Below are positions 30,564-41,183 of a DNA stretch of 52,398 bases, piece after piece (position 1 is the first letter of the stretch; each line of letters opens with the position of its first letter). Both the position numbers and the translations under genes were made by a program. The stretch spans positions 1 to 52,398 of the forward strand of contig CANQBB010000004.1 in NCBI GenBank assembly GCA_947588905.1, in the 5' to 3' direction. Below the pieces are notes generated by a model. That model ran no database searches and was not told the DNA's origin. It saw only the letters and a list, made by a program, of their open reading frames with translations. Source of the stretch: an uncultured Clostridia bacterium. GTDB lineage: Bacteria; Bacillota; Clostridia; TANB77; UBA1234.

Positions 30564-30632
30564 TAAAAATAAATTTTCTCTGCTTTGTTAATGATAAACA
30601 AGAATGATAAAATATTTGTATGGAGGGATTAT

Positions 30633-31121
30633 ATGGAAAAGATGGAAGAATTTAATAAAAGTAAGAAAAGATTTATTATTAACTCCTTAATAATGTTATT
30701 TGTATTGTTCGGTATAGCAGCATATATCATTTACTTAGGAACATTTGCTTATAATAGTAGGCCGGGAGTTTTTACTCTTATTACGTTCCCAGCAGGTATT
30801 TTAGTAGCAGGGTTTGGTGTATTATTGATGATTTTTGTAGTTATTAGTGCTATATTAACATTTGTGGCTATAATGATGGCAAATAAAAAGAAAAAGTCAT
30901 CAATTGTTTTGAGTTGGATAAATATAGTTTTATCAGCAATACCAGATATGATCTTGCTTTCATTTTGCATTGAAACAAAAGGTATAATGTACAAAGTTAT
31001 AGGAATTATTATCTTAGCAGTTTGGATACTTGATATAATTTCAACAGTAAAATTTGGAAAAGCTCTTAAGCAAATAACAGAAGTTAATAAAGTAGATAAT
31101 GCTGGTGCAAAAGAAAGCTAA
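30633..31121 (+). CDS. Multi-TM membrane protein (paralog of previous gene)
   Basis: ATG after TGGAGGG; IILAVWILDIISTVKFGKALKQ. Confidence 0.75.
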   Translation: MEKMEEFNKSKKRFIINSLIMLFVLFGIAAYIIYLGTFAYNSRPGVFTLITFPAGILVAGFGVLLMIFVVISAILTFVAIMMANKKKKSSIVLSWINIVLSAIPDMILLSFCIETKGIMYKVIGIIILAVWILDIISTVKFGKALKQITEVNKVDNAGAKES

Positions 31122-31138
31122 ATATACAAAAATAAAAT

Positions 31139-31170
31139 TGCAGAGGAAAGATAAATTTCCTCTGTTTTTT
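31139..31170 (+). terminator. Intrinsic terminator
   Basis: gcagaggaaa-gataaa-tttcctctgttttttt. Confidence 0.75.
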
Positions 31171-31278
31171 TGTCAAAAATTAACTATGCAAAATTTTCCC
31201 TTTTTCATTGACTTACGTTTTGTAAAACGATAAAATTATTTTAAAGTTTTGTTGAAAGTTTTGAGGAAATGAGGAGGA

Positions 31279-32565
31279 GTGAAGTTGGATTTATTTAATA
31301 TACCAAGTGGGGAATATGATAGAGCTATGAGACCTGCGGAGAGTATAACAGTATATGAAGGTTCACGTTTCGTTAGGTTCTTTAAAGATAAATTTGCAGC
31401 AATAAAATATGGAACTAAGTCTAATCCTAAAATAAAAGGAAATTGCATTAGTTATATGGATAATATGGGTTGTTTAATTACAGAAGAAGTTACGGCTAAA
31501 GAATTAGAAACAACAGATATTCTTGAAACAATCGTAAAGAAAATTAGTGTTCCAACAAGATGGGAAGTAATAGCATCAGTTGAGGTAACAATAAAAAGAA
31601 AAAATGCGAAAGGAGAGCTTCTAGAACATACTAGAATGTTTTATCCTAGTGAGGAGGACTACAACAACAAAGAAAAAGATCCTAAAATGAAGGAGATAAT
31701 TTTCTTTGATGGAAATAAATCATATTTAAGAAAAACAATAGAGCGTTTCTTGACTGAAGATGAAATGAAGAAAAGACTTGAAATGGGAGGAATTGCAGTT
31801 AATCCTTTTGCTCCAGAAAAAGTAAAAAAAGAGATGTTTAATACAAAAACTATTTATACTGTGGACAAGTATAAAACAGATGAAGAATTACCAGATAATC
31901 TAAAGAAGTTTGGAACATCTATTGAAACAAAAGAAAAAGAAGTAAGATACATTAGTGATGAAAAAATCAAACCAGAATTTACTGATTTTAAAGAATATAT
32001 TGGACCAACAGAAATAGAAAGAGATGTTATTTTATTTAAAAATGATGAACCAAAAGCTAGAATAGAGCAAAATGATGAAATTATATTTAAAGCAGCTCGT
32101 ACGCATAAGATTAAATCAAAGATTGTTAATTATCCTGATAACTCTGGAAATTATGGAGGAGAGGGCAGAGGAACTTATGCTACTTATGATAATAAAATTT
32201 TGTTTGCAACTGGCTCTCAAGCTTTAAATGTTAAAAAATCTAAAGACGGTAAATTTGGATATGAAATAGGCGCTTCAGATAAAATGTCTGATGCTCTTGT
32301 AGAAATAAAAGGTTCTGAAATAAATATTGATGTTAAATCAAAAACGTCTAAACCTGAAGAGTTTGCTAGTGATATTTTGAAAACTTTTAAAGCTGATTGG
32401 AATGTAAAGGCTACTTCTAAAGCAAAATATGTTGTGAAAAATGAAAATATAGCTGGAGTAATAGATTGTAACAATTTAGAAACAGTTAAAAATACTGCTA
32501 GTAAACCAGCTACTAAATCTAGCAAAACGCAAAGTGCAAAAGTAAAATCAAAAAGTAAAAAATAA
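31279..32565 (+). CDS. Hypothetical protein (GTG or nearby TTG start)
   Basis: 428 aa ORF with GAGGAGG RBS; Lys/Ser-rich C-terminus. Confidence 0.75.
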   Translation: MKLDLFNIPSGEYDRAMRPAESITVYEGSRFVRFFKDKFAAIKYGTKSNPKIKGNCISYMDNMGCLITEEVTAKELETTDILETIVKKISVPTRWEVIASVEVTIKRKNAKGELLEHTRMFYPSEEDYNNKEKDPKMKEIIFFDGNKSYLRKTIERFLTEDEMKKRLEMGGIAVNPFAPEKVKKEMFNTKTIYTVDKYKTDEELPDNLKKFGTSIETKEKEVRYISDEKIKPEFTDFKEYIGPTEIERDVILFKNDEPKARIEQNDEIIFKAARTHKIKSKIVNYPDNSGNYGGEGRGTYATYDNKILFATGSQALNVKKSKDGKFGYEIGASDKMSDALVEIKGSEINIDVKSKTSKPEEFASDILKTFKADWNVKATSKAKYVVKNENIAGVIDCNNLETVKNTASKPATKSSKTQSAKVKSKSKK

Positions 32566-32630
32566 ATGTAAAAGGAACTGTAAACACTGCAGTTCCTTTA
32601 TTGTTGCTGTTTAAGTTAGTAACATTCTTT

Positions 32631-32676
32631 GCAAAATATGACTTTTTCTCAAGAATTCAAAAAAGTAATATTTTGC
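32631..32676. repeat. Palindromic element copy 1 (upstream of mutS)
   Basis: GCAAAATATgACTTTTTc...AAAAAAGTAATATTTTGC; similar to 35457-35502. Confidence 0.65.
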
Positions 32677-32819
32677 TTGAACTACCGAGAGGAAGACGAT
32701 TTTATCGTTACTGTTTAAGATTACATAATACCACATATAGGGCATTTCTAAAATTCGTTTTTTCCTTGATTTTCCCTAGGTAAAATGATAAAATTTGTGT
32801 AGGTAAGGAGTGATAAAAA

Positions 32820-35384
32820 TTGGAACAATTGACACCTATGATGCAGCAATATATGGCAGTAAAAAATGAGTATAAAGATTGTATTTTATTTTATAGATTA
32901 GGCGACTTTTATGAAATGTTTTTTGATGATGCAATTACTGCATCTCGTGAGCTTGAAATAACATTAACAGGAAAAGATTGTGGACAAAAAGAAAGAGCTC
33001 CTATGTGCGGAGTTCCATACCATAGTGTTCAAGGTTATATTGCAAAACTTATTTCTAAAGGTTATAAAGTGGCTATTGGAGAGCAAATGGAAGATCCAGC
33101 CACGGCCAAAGGTATTGTTAAAAGAGATGTTGTTAGGGTAATCACTCCTGGAACTGTTATAGAATCAAACATATTGGATGAAAAGAAGAATAATTACTTA
33201 GCAAGTATTTATAAAAAAGGAATGAATTATGGTCTTGCATATTCAGATGTGTCAACAGGTGAGTTTTATACTACTGAATTTTCTGAAAGCAATAATCTTC
33301 CTAAAGTAATAAACGAATTAGGTAGATTTGAACCAGCAGAAATAGTAGTAAATAGTGAAATGTATGGAGATACTTATGCTATAAATTCTATAAACCAAAA
33401 ATTTCATACTTACATAACTAAAAGAGATGAGGAAGAAGAGCTAACTAATATAGATGGTATGGCTAAACTTGCTAAAATACCTTATGCTGAAGATGCCACA
33501 AAATTATTGTTTAGTTATATTAAAGATACGCAAAAAATAGAGCTAAAGCATATTAACAAGGTAAATACATATAGTGCAACTAATTATATGACTCTAGATA
33601 ATATCGCAAGAAAAAATCTAGAGCTTACAGAAACTATCAGAGAAAAAAATAAAAAGGGTAGTTTGCTTTGGGTTTTAGATAAAACTTCAACTTCTATGGG
33701 AGGAAGAAAATTAAGACGTTGGATAGAAAGACCTCTTATGGATATTGATGAAATAAATAATAGACTTGAAGCAGTTAAAGAACTTAAAGAAAATATAATT
33801 TTACGTTCAGATATAACTGAAAATTTAAAAAAGGTTTATGACATAGAAAGATTAGCAGGAAAAATTGCTTATGGTAATGTTAATGCTAGAGATATGATTT
33901 CTCTTAAAAATTCTTTAAAACAATTACCTGAATTGAAATCATTACTTGCAAATTCAAAATCTAATTTGTTAAAAGAATTATATAATCAATTAGATGAATT
34001 AAAAGATGTTGCAGATTTAATAGAGTCGGCCATAGTAGAGGAACCACCGATTTCTGTTAAAGAAGGTGGAATAATAAAATCTAGTTATGATGAAGAAGTA
34101 AACAAACTTAGAACTGCATCAACTGAAGGTAAAAACTGGATTATCAATTTAGAGAAAAAAGAAAGAGAAGAGACTGGAATTAAAAACTTGAAAGTAGGAT
34201 ATAACAAGGTTTTTGGCTATTATATAGAAGTTTCAAAATCTAATGTTAATAGTGTGCCAGATAGGTTTGTTAGAAAACAAACTCTTACAAATGGCGAAAG
34301 ATATATTACAGATGAATTAAAAGAAATCGAAAGTACAATTCTTGGAGCACAAGATAAAGTTGTTAATTTGGAGTATGAAATTTTTACAAATATTAGAGAT
34401 AAAATTTCTATGCAAATTGAAAGACTACAAAATAGCAGTAATAGTGTTGCAACTATTGATACCTTGTGTTCATTTGCAGAAGTTGCTGATAACAATTCAT
34501 ATGTTATGCCAGAAGTAAATGACTCAGATGTTATAGAAATAAAAGATGGTAGACACCCAGTTGTAGAATGTTTAATGCCATCAGGAAATTTTGTACCCAA
34601 TGATACATTTTTAAGTACAGGAGAAGATAGAGTTAATATTATTACTGGACCTAATATGGCTGGTAAATCAACATATATGAGACAAGTTGCACAAATAGTT
34701 TTAATGGCTCAAATAGGAAGTTTTGTACCGGCTAGTTATGCTAAAATTGGAATTGTTGATAGAATTTTTACAAGGGTTGGAGCTTCAGATGACTTATCTA
34801 CAGGACAATCTACGTTTATGGTTGAGATGAACGAAGTATCAAATATAGTTTTAAATGCTACTAAAAAAAGCTTATTGATTCTTGATGAAATAGGTAGAGG
34901 GACTTCAACTTTTGATGGACTTTCAATAGCTTGGGCTGTTGTTGAATATATTGCAAAAGCTGAAAAAATAGGAGCAAGAACTTTATTTGCGACACATTAT
35001 CATGAATTAACAGAACTTGAAAATAAAATAGATGGTGTAAAAAATTATTGTATTGCAGTAAAAGAAAAAGGAGAAGATGTAATCTTTTTAAGAAAAATAA
35101 TTCGTGGTGGAGCAGATGAAAGTTACGGTATATATGTTGCAAAACTTGCAGGTATACCAAATGTAATTGTAAATAGAGCAAATGAAATTCTTAATAACTT
35201 AAAAGAGGGCAGTTACATTGCAAATCAAGTTAAAGAAAACAAAGTATCAAATAATGCACCACAAGTTGATTTGTTTAATTATAAACTTGGAGAGATATGT
35301 TCAGAATTAGAAAAAATAAATATAAATGAATTAACTCCTATTGATGCATTAAATACATTAGTAAAAATGAAGAATAAACTTTAA
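32820..35384 (+). CDS. mutS: DNA mismatch repair protein MutS
   Basis: TPMMQQYMAVKNEYKDCILFYRLGDFYEMFFDDA, ITGPNMAGKSTYMRQVA, LDEIGRGTSTFDGLSIAWA. Confidence 0.97.
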   Translation: MEQLTPMMQQYMAVKNEYKDCILFYRLGDFYEMFFDDAITASRELEITLTGKDCGQKERAPMCGVPYHSVQGYIAKLISKGYKVAIGEQMEDPATAKGIVKRDVVRVITPGTVIESNILDEKKNNYLASIYKKGMNYGLAYSDVSTGEFYTTEFSESNNLPKVINELGRFEPAEIVVNSEMYGDTYAINSINQKFHTYITKRDEEEELTNIDGMAKLAKIPYAEDATKLLFSYIKDTQKIELKHINKVNTYSATNYMTLDNIARKNLELTETIREKNKKGSLLWVLDKTSTSMGGRKLRRWIERPLMDIDEINNRLEAVKELKENIILRSDITENLKKVYDIERLAGKIAYGNVNARDMISLKNSLKQLPELKSLLANSKSNLLKELYNQLDELKDVADLIESAIVEEPPISVKEGGIIKSSYDEEVNKLRTASTEGKNWIINLEKKEREETGIKNLKVGYNKVFGYYIEVSKSNVNSVPDRFVRKQTLTNGERYITDELKEIESTILGAQDKVVNLEYEIFTNIRDKISMQIERLQNSSNSVATIDTLCSFAEVADNNSYVMPEVNDSDVIEIKDGRHPVVECLMPSGNFVPNDTFLSTGEDRVNIITGPNMAGKSTYMRQVAQIVLMAQIGSFVPASYAKIGIVDRIFTRVGASDDLSTGQSTFMVEMNEVSNIVLNATKKSLLILDEIGRGTSTFDGLSIAWAVVEYIAKAEKIGARTLFATHYHELTELENKIDGVKNYCIAVKEKGEDVIFLRKIIRGGADESYGIYVAKLAGIPNVIVNRANEILNNLKEGSYIANQVKENKVSNNAPQVDLFNYKLGEICSELEKININELTPIDALNTLVKMKNKL

Positions 35385-35456
35385 AAGTACAAATGAATAA
35401 TTTAGTCATTATATATTAAAATGTAATTACAGTTATGTCTTTTTCATAGCAGTCCA

Positions 35457-35502
35457 GCAAAATATTACTTTTTTGAATACCTGAAAAAAAGTAATATTTT
35501 GC
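35457..35502. repeat. Palindromic element copy 2 (downstream of mutS)
   Basis: GCAAAATATTACTTTTTT-GAATACCTG-AAAAAAAGTAATATTTTGC near-perfect inverted repeat. Confidence 0.7.
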
Positions 35503-35563
35503 CCAAAATTGCTACTTGCTTAAACAGCTGTAATGACTAAATTATATTTATTAGGAGGATGTT

Positions 35564-36382
35564 ATGGAACTTAGTGTTAATTATATGGAAGAAGTAAAAG
35601 AGCTTTATGAAGAGGGCAAAATTGATTTTGTAGATTACTTTAAACTTTTTAGTATAAATGGAGATTTATCTCCTTTTGACTGGTGTGCAGAAAGAAAAAA
35701 AGTTTTATTTCATGGAATGACAGGAGATGGTTCAAACATTGCTAGAAAAGATTTTTTAGAAAATAGAGATTATGACCTTCAGAAAAGATATTTTGAAAAA
35801 TCTAGAGTGCCATATATTTCTTTTCATATTTCAGCAGGTTCAAATTATGAATTAGAAAATGAAGAAGATACTATTAAAACTATAAAAAGAAATGTTGAAG
35901 GAATTAGAAAAATTTTTGATTATGATATATTACTAGAAAATTCACCAGTTAGAAAAGGTAATACACCATATTACTTTATATCAAGACCTGAATTTATAAA
36001 AAGAGTTATAGAAGAAACAAACACATACTTTTTGTTAGATATTTCACATGCAAGGGCAGCAGCATATTCATTAGATATACCATACCAAGAGTATATTGAT
36101 GCTCTACCACTTGAAAAAATTAGAGAAATACATTTGTCTGGCTGTGTAAAAAATAAAGCTGGAGATGTTATAGCAAATCATTCTAAAATGAATGAGGAAG
36201 ACTTTGAAATATTAAATTATTTATTAGAAAAAAGCAAATCAATTCAAGTATTAACATTAGAAATGGGACCTTATGATCCTGATACAGATGAAACAATTCC
36301 TGCTTATGGAAAAATTGTTCCAGAACTAAAGCAAGAAGTTTATGAAAATTTAATTAGGTTAAAAGAAATAATGGGAAAATAA
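35564..36382 (+). CDS. DUF692/MNIO-like TIM-barrel protein
   Basis: YFLLDISHARAAAYSLDIPYQEYIDALPLEKIREIHLSG resembles the DUF692 core. Confidence 0.6.
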   Translation: MELSVNYMEEVKELYEEGKIDFVDYFKLFSINGDLSPFDWCAERKKVLFHGMTGDGSNIARKDFLENRDYDLQKRYFEKSRVPYISFHISAGSNYELENEEDTIKTIKRNVEGIRKIFDYDILLENSPVRKGNTPYYFISRPEFIKRVIEETNTYFLLDISHARAAAYSLDIPYQEYIDALPLEKIREIHLSGCVKNKAGDVIANHSKMNEEDFEILNYLLEKSKSIQVLTLEMGPYDPDTDETIPAYGKIVPELKQEVYENLIRLKEIMGK

Positions 36383-36394
36383 AAGGAGGCTTTT

Positions 36395-38332
36395 ATGGGT
36401 AGCATTGTTTTATTAGATGAATTAACAATCAATCAAATTGCAGCAGGAGAGGTTATAGAAAGACCTGCAAATGTTGTTAAAGAATTAGTTGAAAATTCAA
36501 TTGATGCAGGGGCAACTTCTATAAGTGTTGAAGTAGAAAATGGAGGAATATCTTTAATTAGAATTACCGATAATGGTAAAGGAATTGCAGAAGATGATGT
36601 TGAGATTGCATTTGAAAGACATGCTACGAGTAAAATAAGAAGTGCAGCCGACTTAACTAAAATTTCAACAATGGGTTTTAGAGGTGAGGCATTAGCAAGT
36701 ATAGCTGCTATTGCAAAAGTCGAAGTAATTACTAAAACCAAAGATAGTGAAATTGGAACTAAGATAGTTGTTGAAGGTGGAGACATTATATCTAAAGAAG
36801 AATGTGGTGCACCACAAGGCACGACAATTACAGTTAGAGAATTATTTTATAATACGCCAGTAAGATATAAATTTTTAAAGAAAGACTTTACAGAAGGAGG
36901 ATATATTGAAACTGCATTAGAAAAAATTGCTCTTATAAATCCTAATATTTCATTTAGATTATTAAATAATAAAAAACAAGTTTTACAAACTAGTGGAAAT
37001 GGAGATATGCAAACAGTAGTGTTTAATATATTTGGAAAAGATATATCTCAAAACTTAGTTAATGTAGATTTTGAATATGAAGGAATACACGTAACTGGAG
37101 TGGCAGGAAAACCTGAAATAGCAAGGTCTAATAGAAGTAATCAATTGTTCTATGTAAATGGTAGAAACATTAAAGATAAAACATTATCGGCAGCAACAGA
37201 AGAAGCATACAGGACATTAGTACATCAAGGTAAATTTGGATTCTGTATAATAAATTTAACTATGAATCCAGAAATGGTTGATGTTAATGTTCATCCTGCA
37301 AAGCTAGAAGTTAGATTCGTTGAAGAGGGAAAAGTTTTTAAAGCAGTATTACATGCATTAAAAAACGCACTTCTAGGAAACGATTTAACAATTGAATCTT
37401 CTGCAGACAATAAACCACTTGAAAGAGAAGAAACACCTGCAGTTATTCCTTCTTCTAAAAAAGGTTTATTTGAAATATATAGAGGTGGCAAAGATAAAAC
37501 ATTTAATAGCTTTAGTAAAAGTGAAAAAGTAAATGAACCAAAAGCTGAATATGTAGTAGAGAAACAAGAAGATAAAATTAAAAATATAGATAAAGAAATA
37601 AAACCAGAAGAAAAGCAAGAAACAAAACAAGAAGAGATAAAAGAAGAAACGAAAGTAACTAATCAAACGGTTGAAGAAAATAAAGTTCAAGAAACTATGC
37701 ATAAAAAACCTATGGAAAAATTTTATGAGCAAGACTTTATAGAAAAAGTTATGATACCAGAATATAAAGTTTTAGGGGTTGCATTTAATACATATATCTT
37801 GCTTCAACTAGATAATGATATATACATATTAGATCAACATGCAGCACATGAGAGAGTTCTTTATGAAAAAGTAAAAAAGAATTTTTATAAAGAAGGTGGA
37901 AATGAATCTCAAATGTTATTATTACCAGACGTTCTTGAATTATCTAAAAAAGATATGAGAATGGTTATAGATAATAAAAAACTTTTTAAACAGTCTGGCT
38001 TTGAGATAGAGGAGTTTGGAGAAAATACTATAAAAATAATTGGAGTACCAGTTGTTTGCTATGAAATGGACACTAAATCTTTATTTATGGATATTATTGA
38101 TGGACTAGATATTACTAATAGAACGAATAAACAAGACATAGAGGAAAAATTTATTTCAACAGTCGCATGCAAGGCTGCAATAAAAGCTAATATGTATATA
38201 GATGAAAGAGAGATAAGAGGATTACTAGATGAATTACTACAACTTGAAAATCCTTTTACATGTCCTCATGGAAGACCTACTGCTATTAGAATTACAAAAA
38301 ATGAAATCGAGAAAAAATTTGGGAGAAGATAA
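36395..38332 (+). CDS. mutL: DNA mismatch repair protein MutL
   Basis: AAGEVIERPANVVKELVENSIDAGA, TMGFRGEALASI, QHAAHERVLYEK. Confidence 0.97.
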   Translation: MGSIVLLDELTINQIAAGEVIERPANVVKELVENSIDAGATSISVEVENGGISLIRITDNGKGIAEDDVEIAFERHATSKIRSAADLTKISTMGFRGEALASIAAIAKVEVITKTKDSEIGTKIVVEGGDIISKEECGAPQGTTITVRELFYNTPVRYKFLKKDFTEGGYIETALEKIALINPNISFRLLNNKKQVLQTSGNGDMQTVVFNIFGKDISQNLVNVDFEYEGIHVTGVAGKPEIARSNRSNQLFYVNGRNIKDKTLSAATEEAYRTLVHQGKFGFCIINLTMNPEMVDVNVHPAKLEVRFVEEGKVFKAVLHALKNALLGNDLTIESSADNKPLEREETPAVIPSSKKGLFEIYRGGKDKTFNSFSKSEKVNEPKAEYVVEKQEDKIKNIDKEIKPEEKQETKQEEIKEETKVTNQTVEENKVQETMHKKPMEKFYEQDFIEKVMIPEYKVLGVAFNTYILLQLDNDIYILDQHAAHERVLYEKVKKNFYKEGGNESQMLLLPDVLELSKKDMRMVIDNKKLFKQSGFEIEEFGENTIKIIGVPVVCYEMDTKSLFMDIIDGLDITNRTNKQDIEEKFISTVACKAAIKANMYIDEREIRGLLDELLQLENPFTCPHGRPTAIRITKNEIEKKFGRR

Positions 38333-38335
38333 AAT

Positions 38336-39241
38336 ATGAAAGCTAAAGTTGTTGTTATTGTTGGACCTACAGCATCAGGAAAAACAGCTGTTTCAATAGA
38401 ACTTGCAAAGCGAATCAATGGAGAAATTATTTCTGCTGATTCTATGCAAATATATAAATATATGAATATAGGAACAGCAAAACCAACAAAAGAAGAAATG
38501 TCTGGAATAAAACATTATCTATTAGATGTTGTTCTTCCAAACGAAATATTTAATGTCGCAAAGTATAAAGACTTGGCAGAAAAGGCAATAGAAGAAATAC
38601 TTGAAAAGGGTAAAACTCCAATTATTGTTGGAGGTACAGGATTATATATAAATACATTAGTAAATGGAATTGAATTTGAAAATATAGAAGAAGATGTAGA
38701 ATACAGAAATTATCTTATTGAAAAAGCTCAAAAAGAAGGAGCTGAATCATTGCATGAAGAACTAAAAAAGATAGACCCAGTTTCTGCAGAAAATATTGAT
38801 AAAAATAATATTAGACGAGTTGCAAGAGCACTTGAAATATACAAAGTTACTGGTAGAACAAAAACAGAATTGGACAAGGCATCTCAAAAAGAAGTTAAAT
38901 ATGATTATAGAATGTTTGGACTAAACTGGGAAAGAGAAAAACTTTATTCAAGAATTGATTTGAGAGTAGATAAGATGCTTGAAGAGGGGTTAATCGACGA
39001 AGTAAAAGATATTACAGAAAAATTTGAAATATCAAGAACAGCACTTCAAGGACTTGGATATAAAGAAGTAATAGATTATTTAAATGGCAATTTAACGTAT
39101 GATGAAATGGTAGAAAAATTAAAATTAGAAACTAGACATTATGCAAAAAGACAATTAACATGGTTTAGAAGAGATAGTAGAATAACATGGCTTGAACCAC
39201 AAAATGCTGTAGAAGAGATTATTAAATCTATAAAGGAATAG
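38336..39241 (+). CDS. miaA: tRNA dimethylallyltransferase
   Basis: VVIVGPTASGKTAVSIELAKRINGEIISADSMQIYKYMNIGTAKP. Confidence 0.97.
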   Translation: MKAKVVVIVGPTASGKTAVSIELAKRINGEIISADSMQIYKYMNIGTAKPTKEEMSGIKHYLLDVVLPNEIFNVAKYKDLAEKAIEEILEKGKTPIIVGGTGLYINTLVNGIEFENIEEDVEYRNYLIEKAQKEGAESLHEELKKIDPVSAENIDKNNIRRVARALEIYKVTGRTKTELDKASQKEVKYDYRMFGLNWEREKLYSRIDLRVDKMLEEGLIDEVKDITEKFEISRTALQGLGYKEVIDYLNGNLTYDEMVEKLKLETRHYAKRQLTWFRRDSRITWLEPQNAVEEIIKSIKE

Positions 39242-39283
39242 AAGTGAAAACATATCTAAAGCCTTTAGAAAGGAATTAAAAAA

Positions 39284-40540
39284 TTGCAAAAGAAAAATAA
39301 TAATTTGATTTTTATATTACTTTCTATTTTAATAATTGGAGTTGCTTATTTCGCTATAAATATTGTTCATCTTTTTATTAAGCCAACAGAAACAACATTA
39401 GTTAGAAATGGCGAACTTACAAAGTATGAAGAAGTAGTTGGGTATATTATTAGAGATGAAAATGTTGTGGATACTAGTAATTATACTGGCACTATGCAAC
39501 TTGTAACAGAAGATGCAACTAGAGTTAGCAAAAGTGGTACGATTGCAAAATTTGTATCTTCTTCAGAAGATGCAATAATGAAAAAAATTGAAGAACTAGA
39601 TAAGCAAATTCAAGATGCTATGGAAAGTGAGCAAACTATTTATCCAAGTGACGTTAAAGCCCTTGAATCAAGCATACAAATTCAATTATATGATAATATA
39701 AAAAACAATAATATAATTAGTTCAATAAGTGAAGAAAAAACAAAATTAAATAATGATATAAAGAAAAAAGCACAAATTGCAGGAGAACTAAGTCCTGTAG
39801 GCTCTAGATTAAAAGAACTAATAAACGAGAGAAATAATTATGAAAAACAGATAAATGATTCAACAAAAGAGCTATTAGCACCAGAGGCTGGACTTGTATC
39901 ATATAGAGTAGATGGATTTGAAAATGTTTTAACAAAGGATAGTATTTCTAATTTAACATCAGATAAATTATCTAAACTTAAAATATCAACAAATAAAATA
40001 ATACCAAGAGATAATTCAAAAATAAAAATAATAAATAATTTTGAATGCTATATAGTATTTTTTATGGATTCTGAAGATAGCAAAAATGCTAAGCTAAATG
40101 ACAAATTGTATTTAAGATTTGAAAATTCAGGAACTGAGCTTGTTCCTGCAACGATAGAATATATTTCTGAAGAGGCAAAGGGCAGACTTATAACAGTAAA
40201 ATTGGAAACAAATATTGAAGAACTTTCACAATATAGAAAAATAAACTTAGATGTAGTTTGGTGGAGCTACACTGGATTTAAACTACATAGAAAATTATTA
40301 ACAGAAGAAGATGTAACTAATACAGAAGGAAAAGTTATAGCCAAGTTGAACAGCGTTACGATAAAAAAAGCTGGATACAATGATATTGCATATGTAAAAA
40401 TAGTTAAAGAATTTGGCGATTATGTTATAGTGGATAATTACACAGACCAAGAATATAAAGATATGGGATTTACAGATGATGATATTAAGAATTTTGTCAC
40501 ATTAAAACTATATAATGAAGTAATTTTAAATGAAAAATAA
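39284..40540 (+). CDS. HlyD-like membrane-anchored protein
   Basis: N-terminal TM, coiled coil, beta-barrel-like region; upstream of sepF. Confidence 0.7.
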   Translation: MQKKNNNLIFILLSILIIGVAYFAINIVHLFIKPTETTLVRNGELTKYEEVVGYIIRDENVVDTSNYTGTMQLVTEDATRVSKSGTIAKFVSSSEDAIMKKIEELDKQIQDAMESEQTIYPSDVKALESSIQIQLYDNIKNNNIISSISEEKTKLNNDIKKKAQIAGELSPVGSRLKELINERNNYEKQINDSTKELLAPEAGLVSYRVDGFENVLTKDSISNLTSDKLSKLKISTNKIIPRDNSKIKIINNFECYIVFFMDSEDSKNAKLNDKLYLRFENSGTELVPATIEYISEEAKGRLITVKLETNIEELSQYRKINLDVVWWSYTGFKLHRKLLTEEDVTNTEGKVIAKLNSVTIKKAGYNDIAYVKIVKEFGDYVIVDNYTDQEYKDMGFTDDDIKNFVTLKLYNEVILNEK

Positions 40541-40685
40541 TGAAGAATGTCGATTTATTACACTATTGTTACAGCAATATTAAATTAAGGTTACAATAAT
40601 TTATTTGTATTGAAATATGCGGAAATTATATATAAAATAAGTAATATACAAAAGATAAAAGAGAATGTTTTAGGAGGGTATTTTA

Positions 40686-41156
40686 ATGGTAAGTAAATTT
40701 ATGAATAAAGTTTGGAATATGCTAGGAGTAGAGACAGATAATGAAGAAGATACAATGGATTATGGATATGAAGATGAGCCTGTAAATAATCCTGAAGAAG
40801 AAAATAAAGGTGGATTTTTTACATCTGCTTCAAATAGAAAAAGCAAAGTAGTAGGTATGCCAGGAGTTCAACAAGTTAAGGTTATAATCTCACAACCTAG
40901 TACTTTTGAGCAATCAGAAGAAATTTGTGAACATTTAAAAGAAAAGAAATCTATAATTCTTAATCTAGAATATGTTAATAAAGATGTAGCTAGAAGAATT
41001 GTTGATTTTGTTGGTGGTGCAGTTTATGGATTGGATGGAAACATTCAAAAGATTTCTAATTCTATCTTCTTAGTTGCTCCATTTAATTATGAAATTACAA
41101 ATGAAGTTATGAAAGAAGATATAAAGAATAAGTTATCTGTATCATGGATTAAATAA
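40686..41156 (+). CDS. sepF: Cell division protein SepF
   Basis: VKVIISQPSTFEQSEEICEHLKEKKSIILNLEYVNKDVARRIVDFVGGAVYGLDGNIQKIS. Confidence 0.93.
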   Translation: MVSKFMNKVWNMLGVETDNEEDTMDYGYEDEPVNNPEEENKGGFFTSASNRKSKVVGMPGVQQVKVIISQPSTFEQSEEICEHLKEKKSIILNLEYVNKDVARRIVDFVGGAVYGLDGNIQKISNSIFLVAPFNYEITNEVMKEDIKNKLSVSWIK

Positions 41157-41183
41157 AAAGCTTAAGATAAAGGAGGTAGAAGT

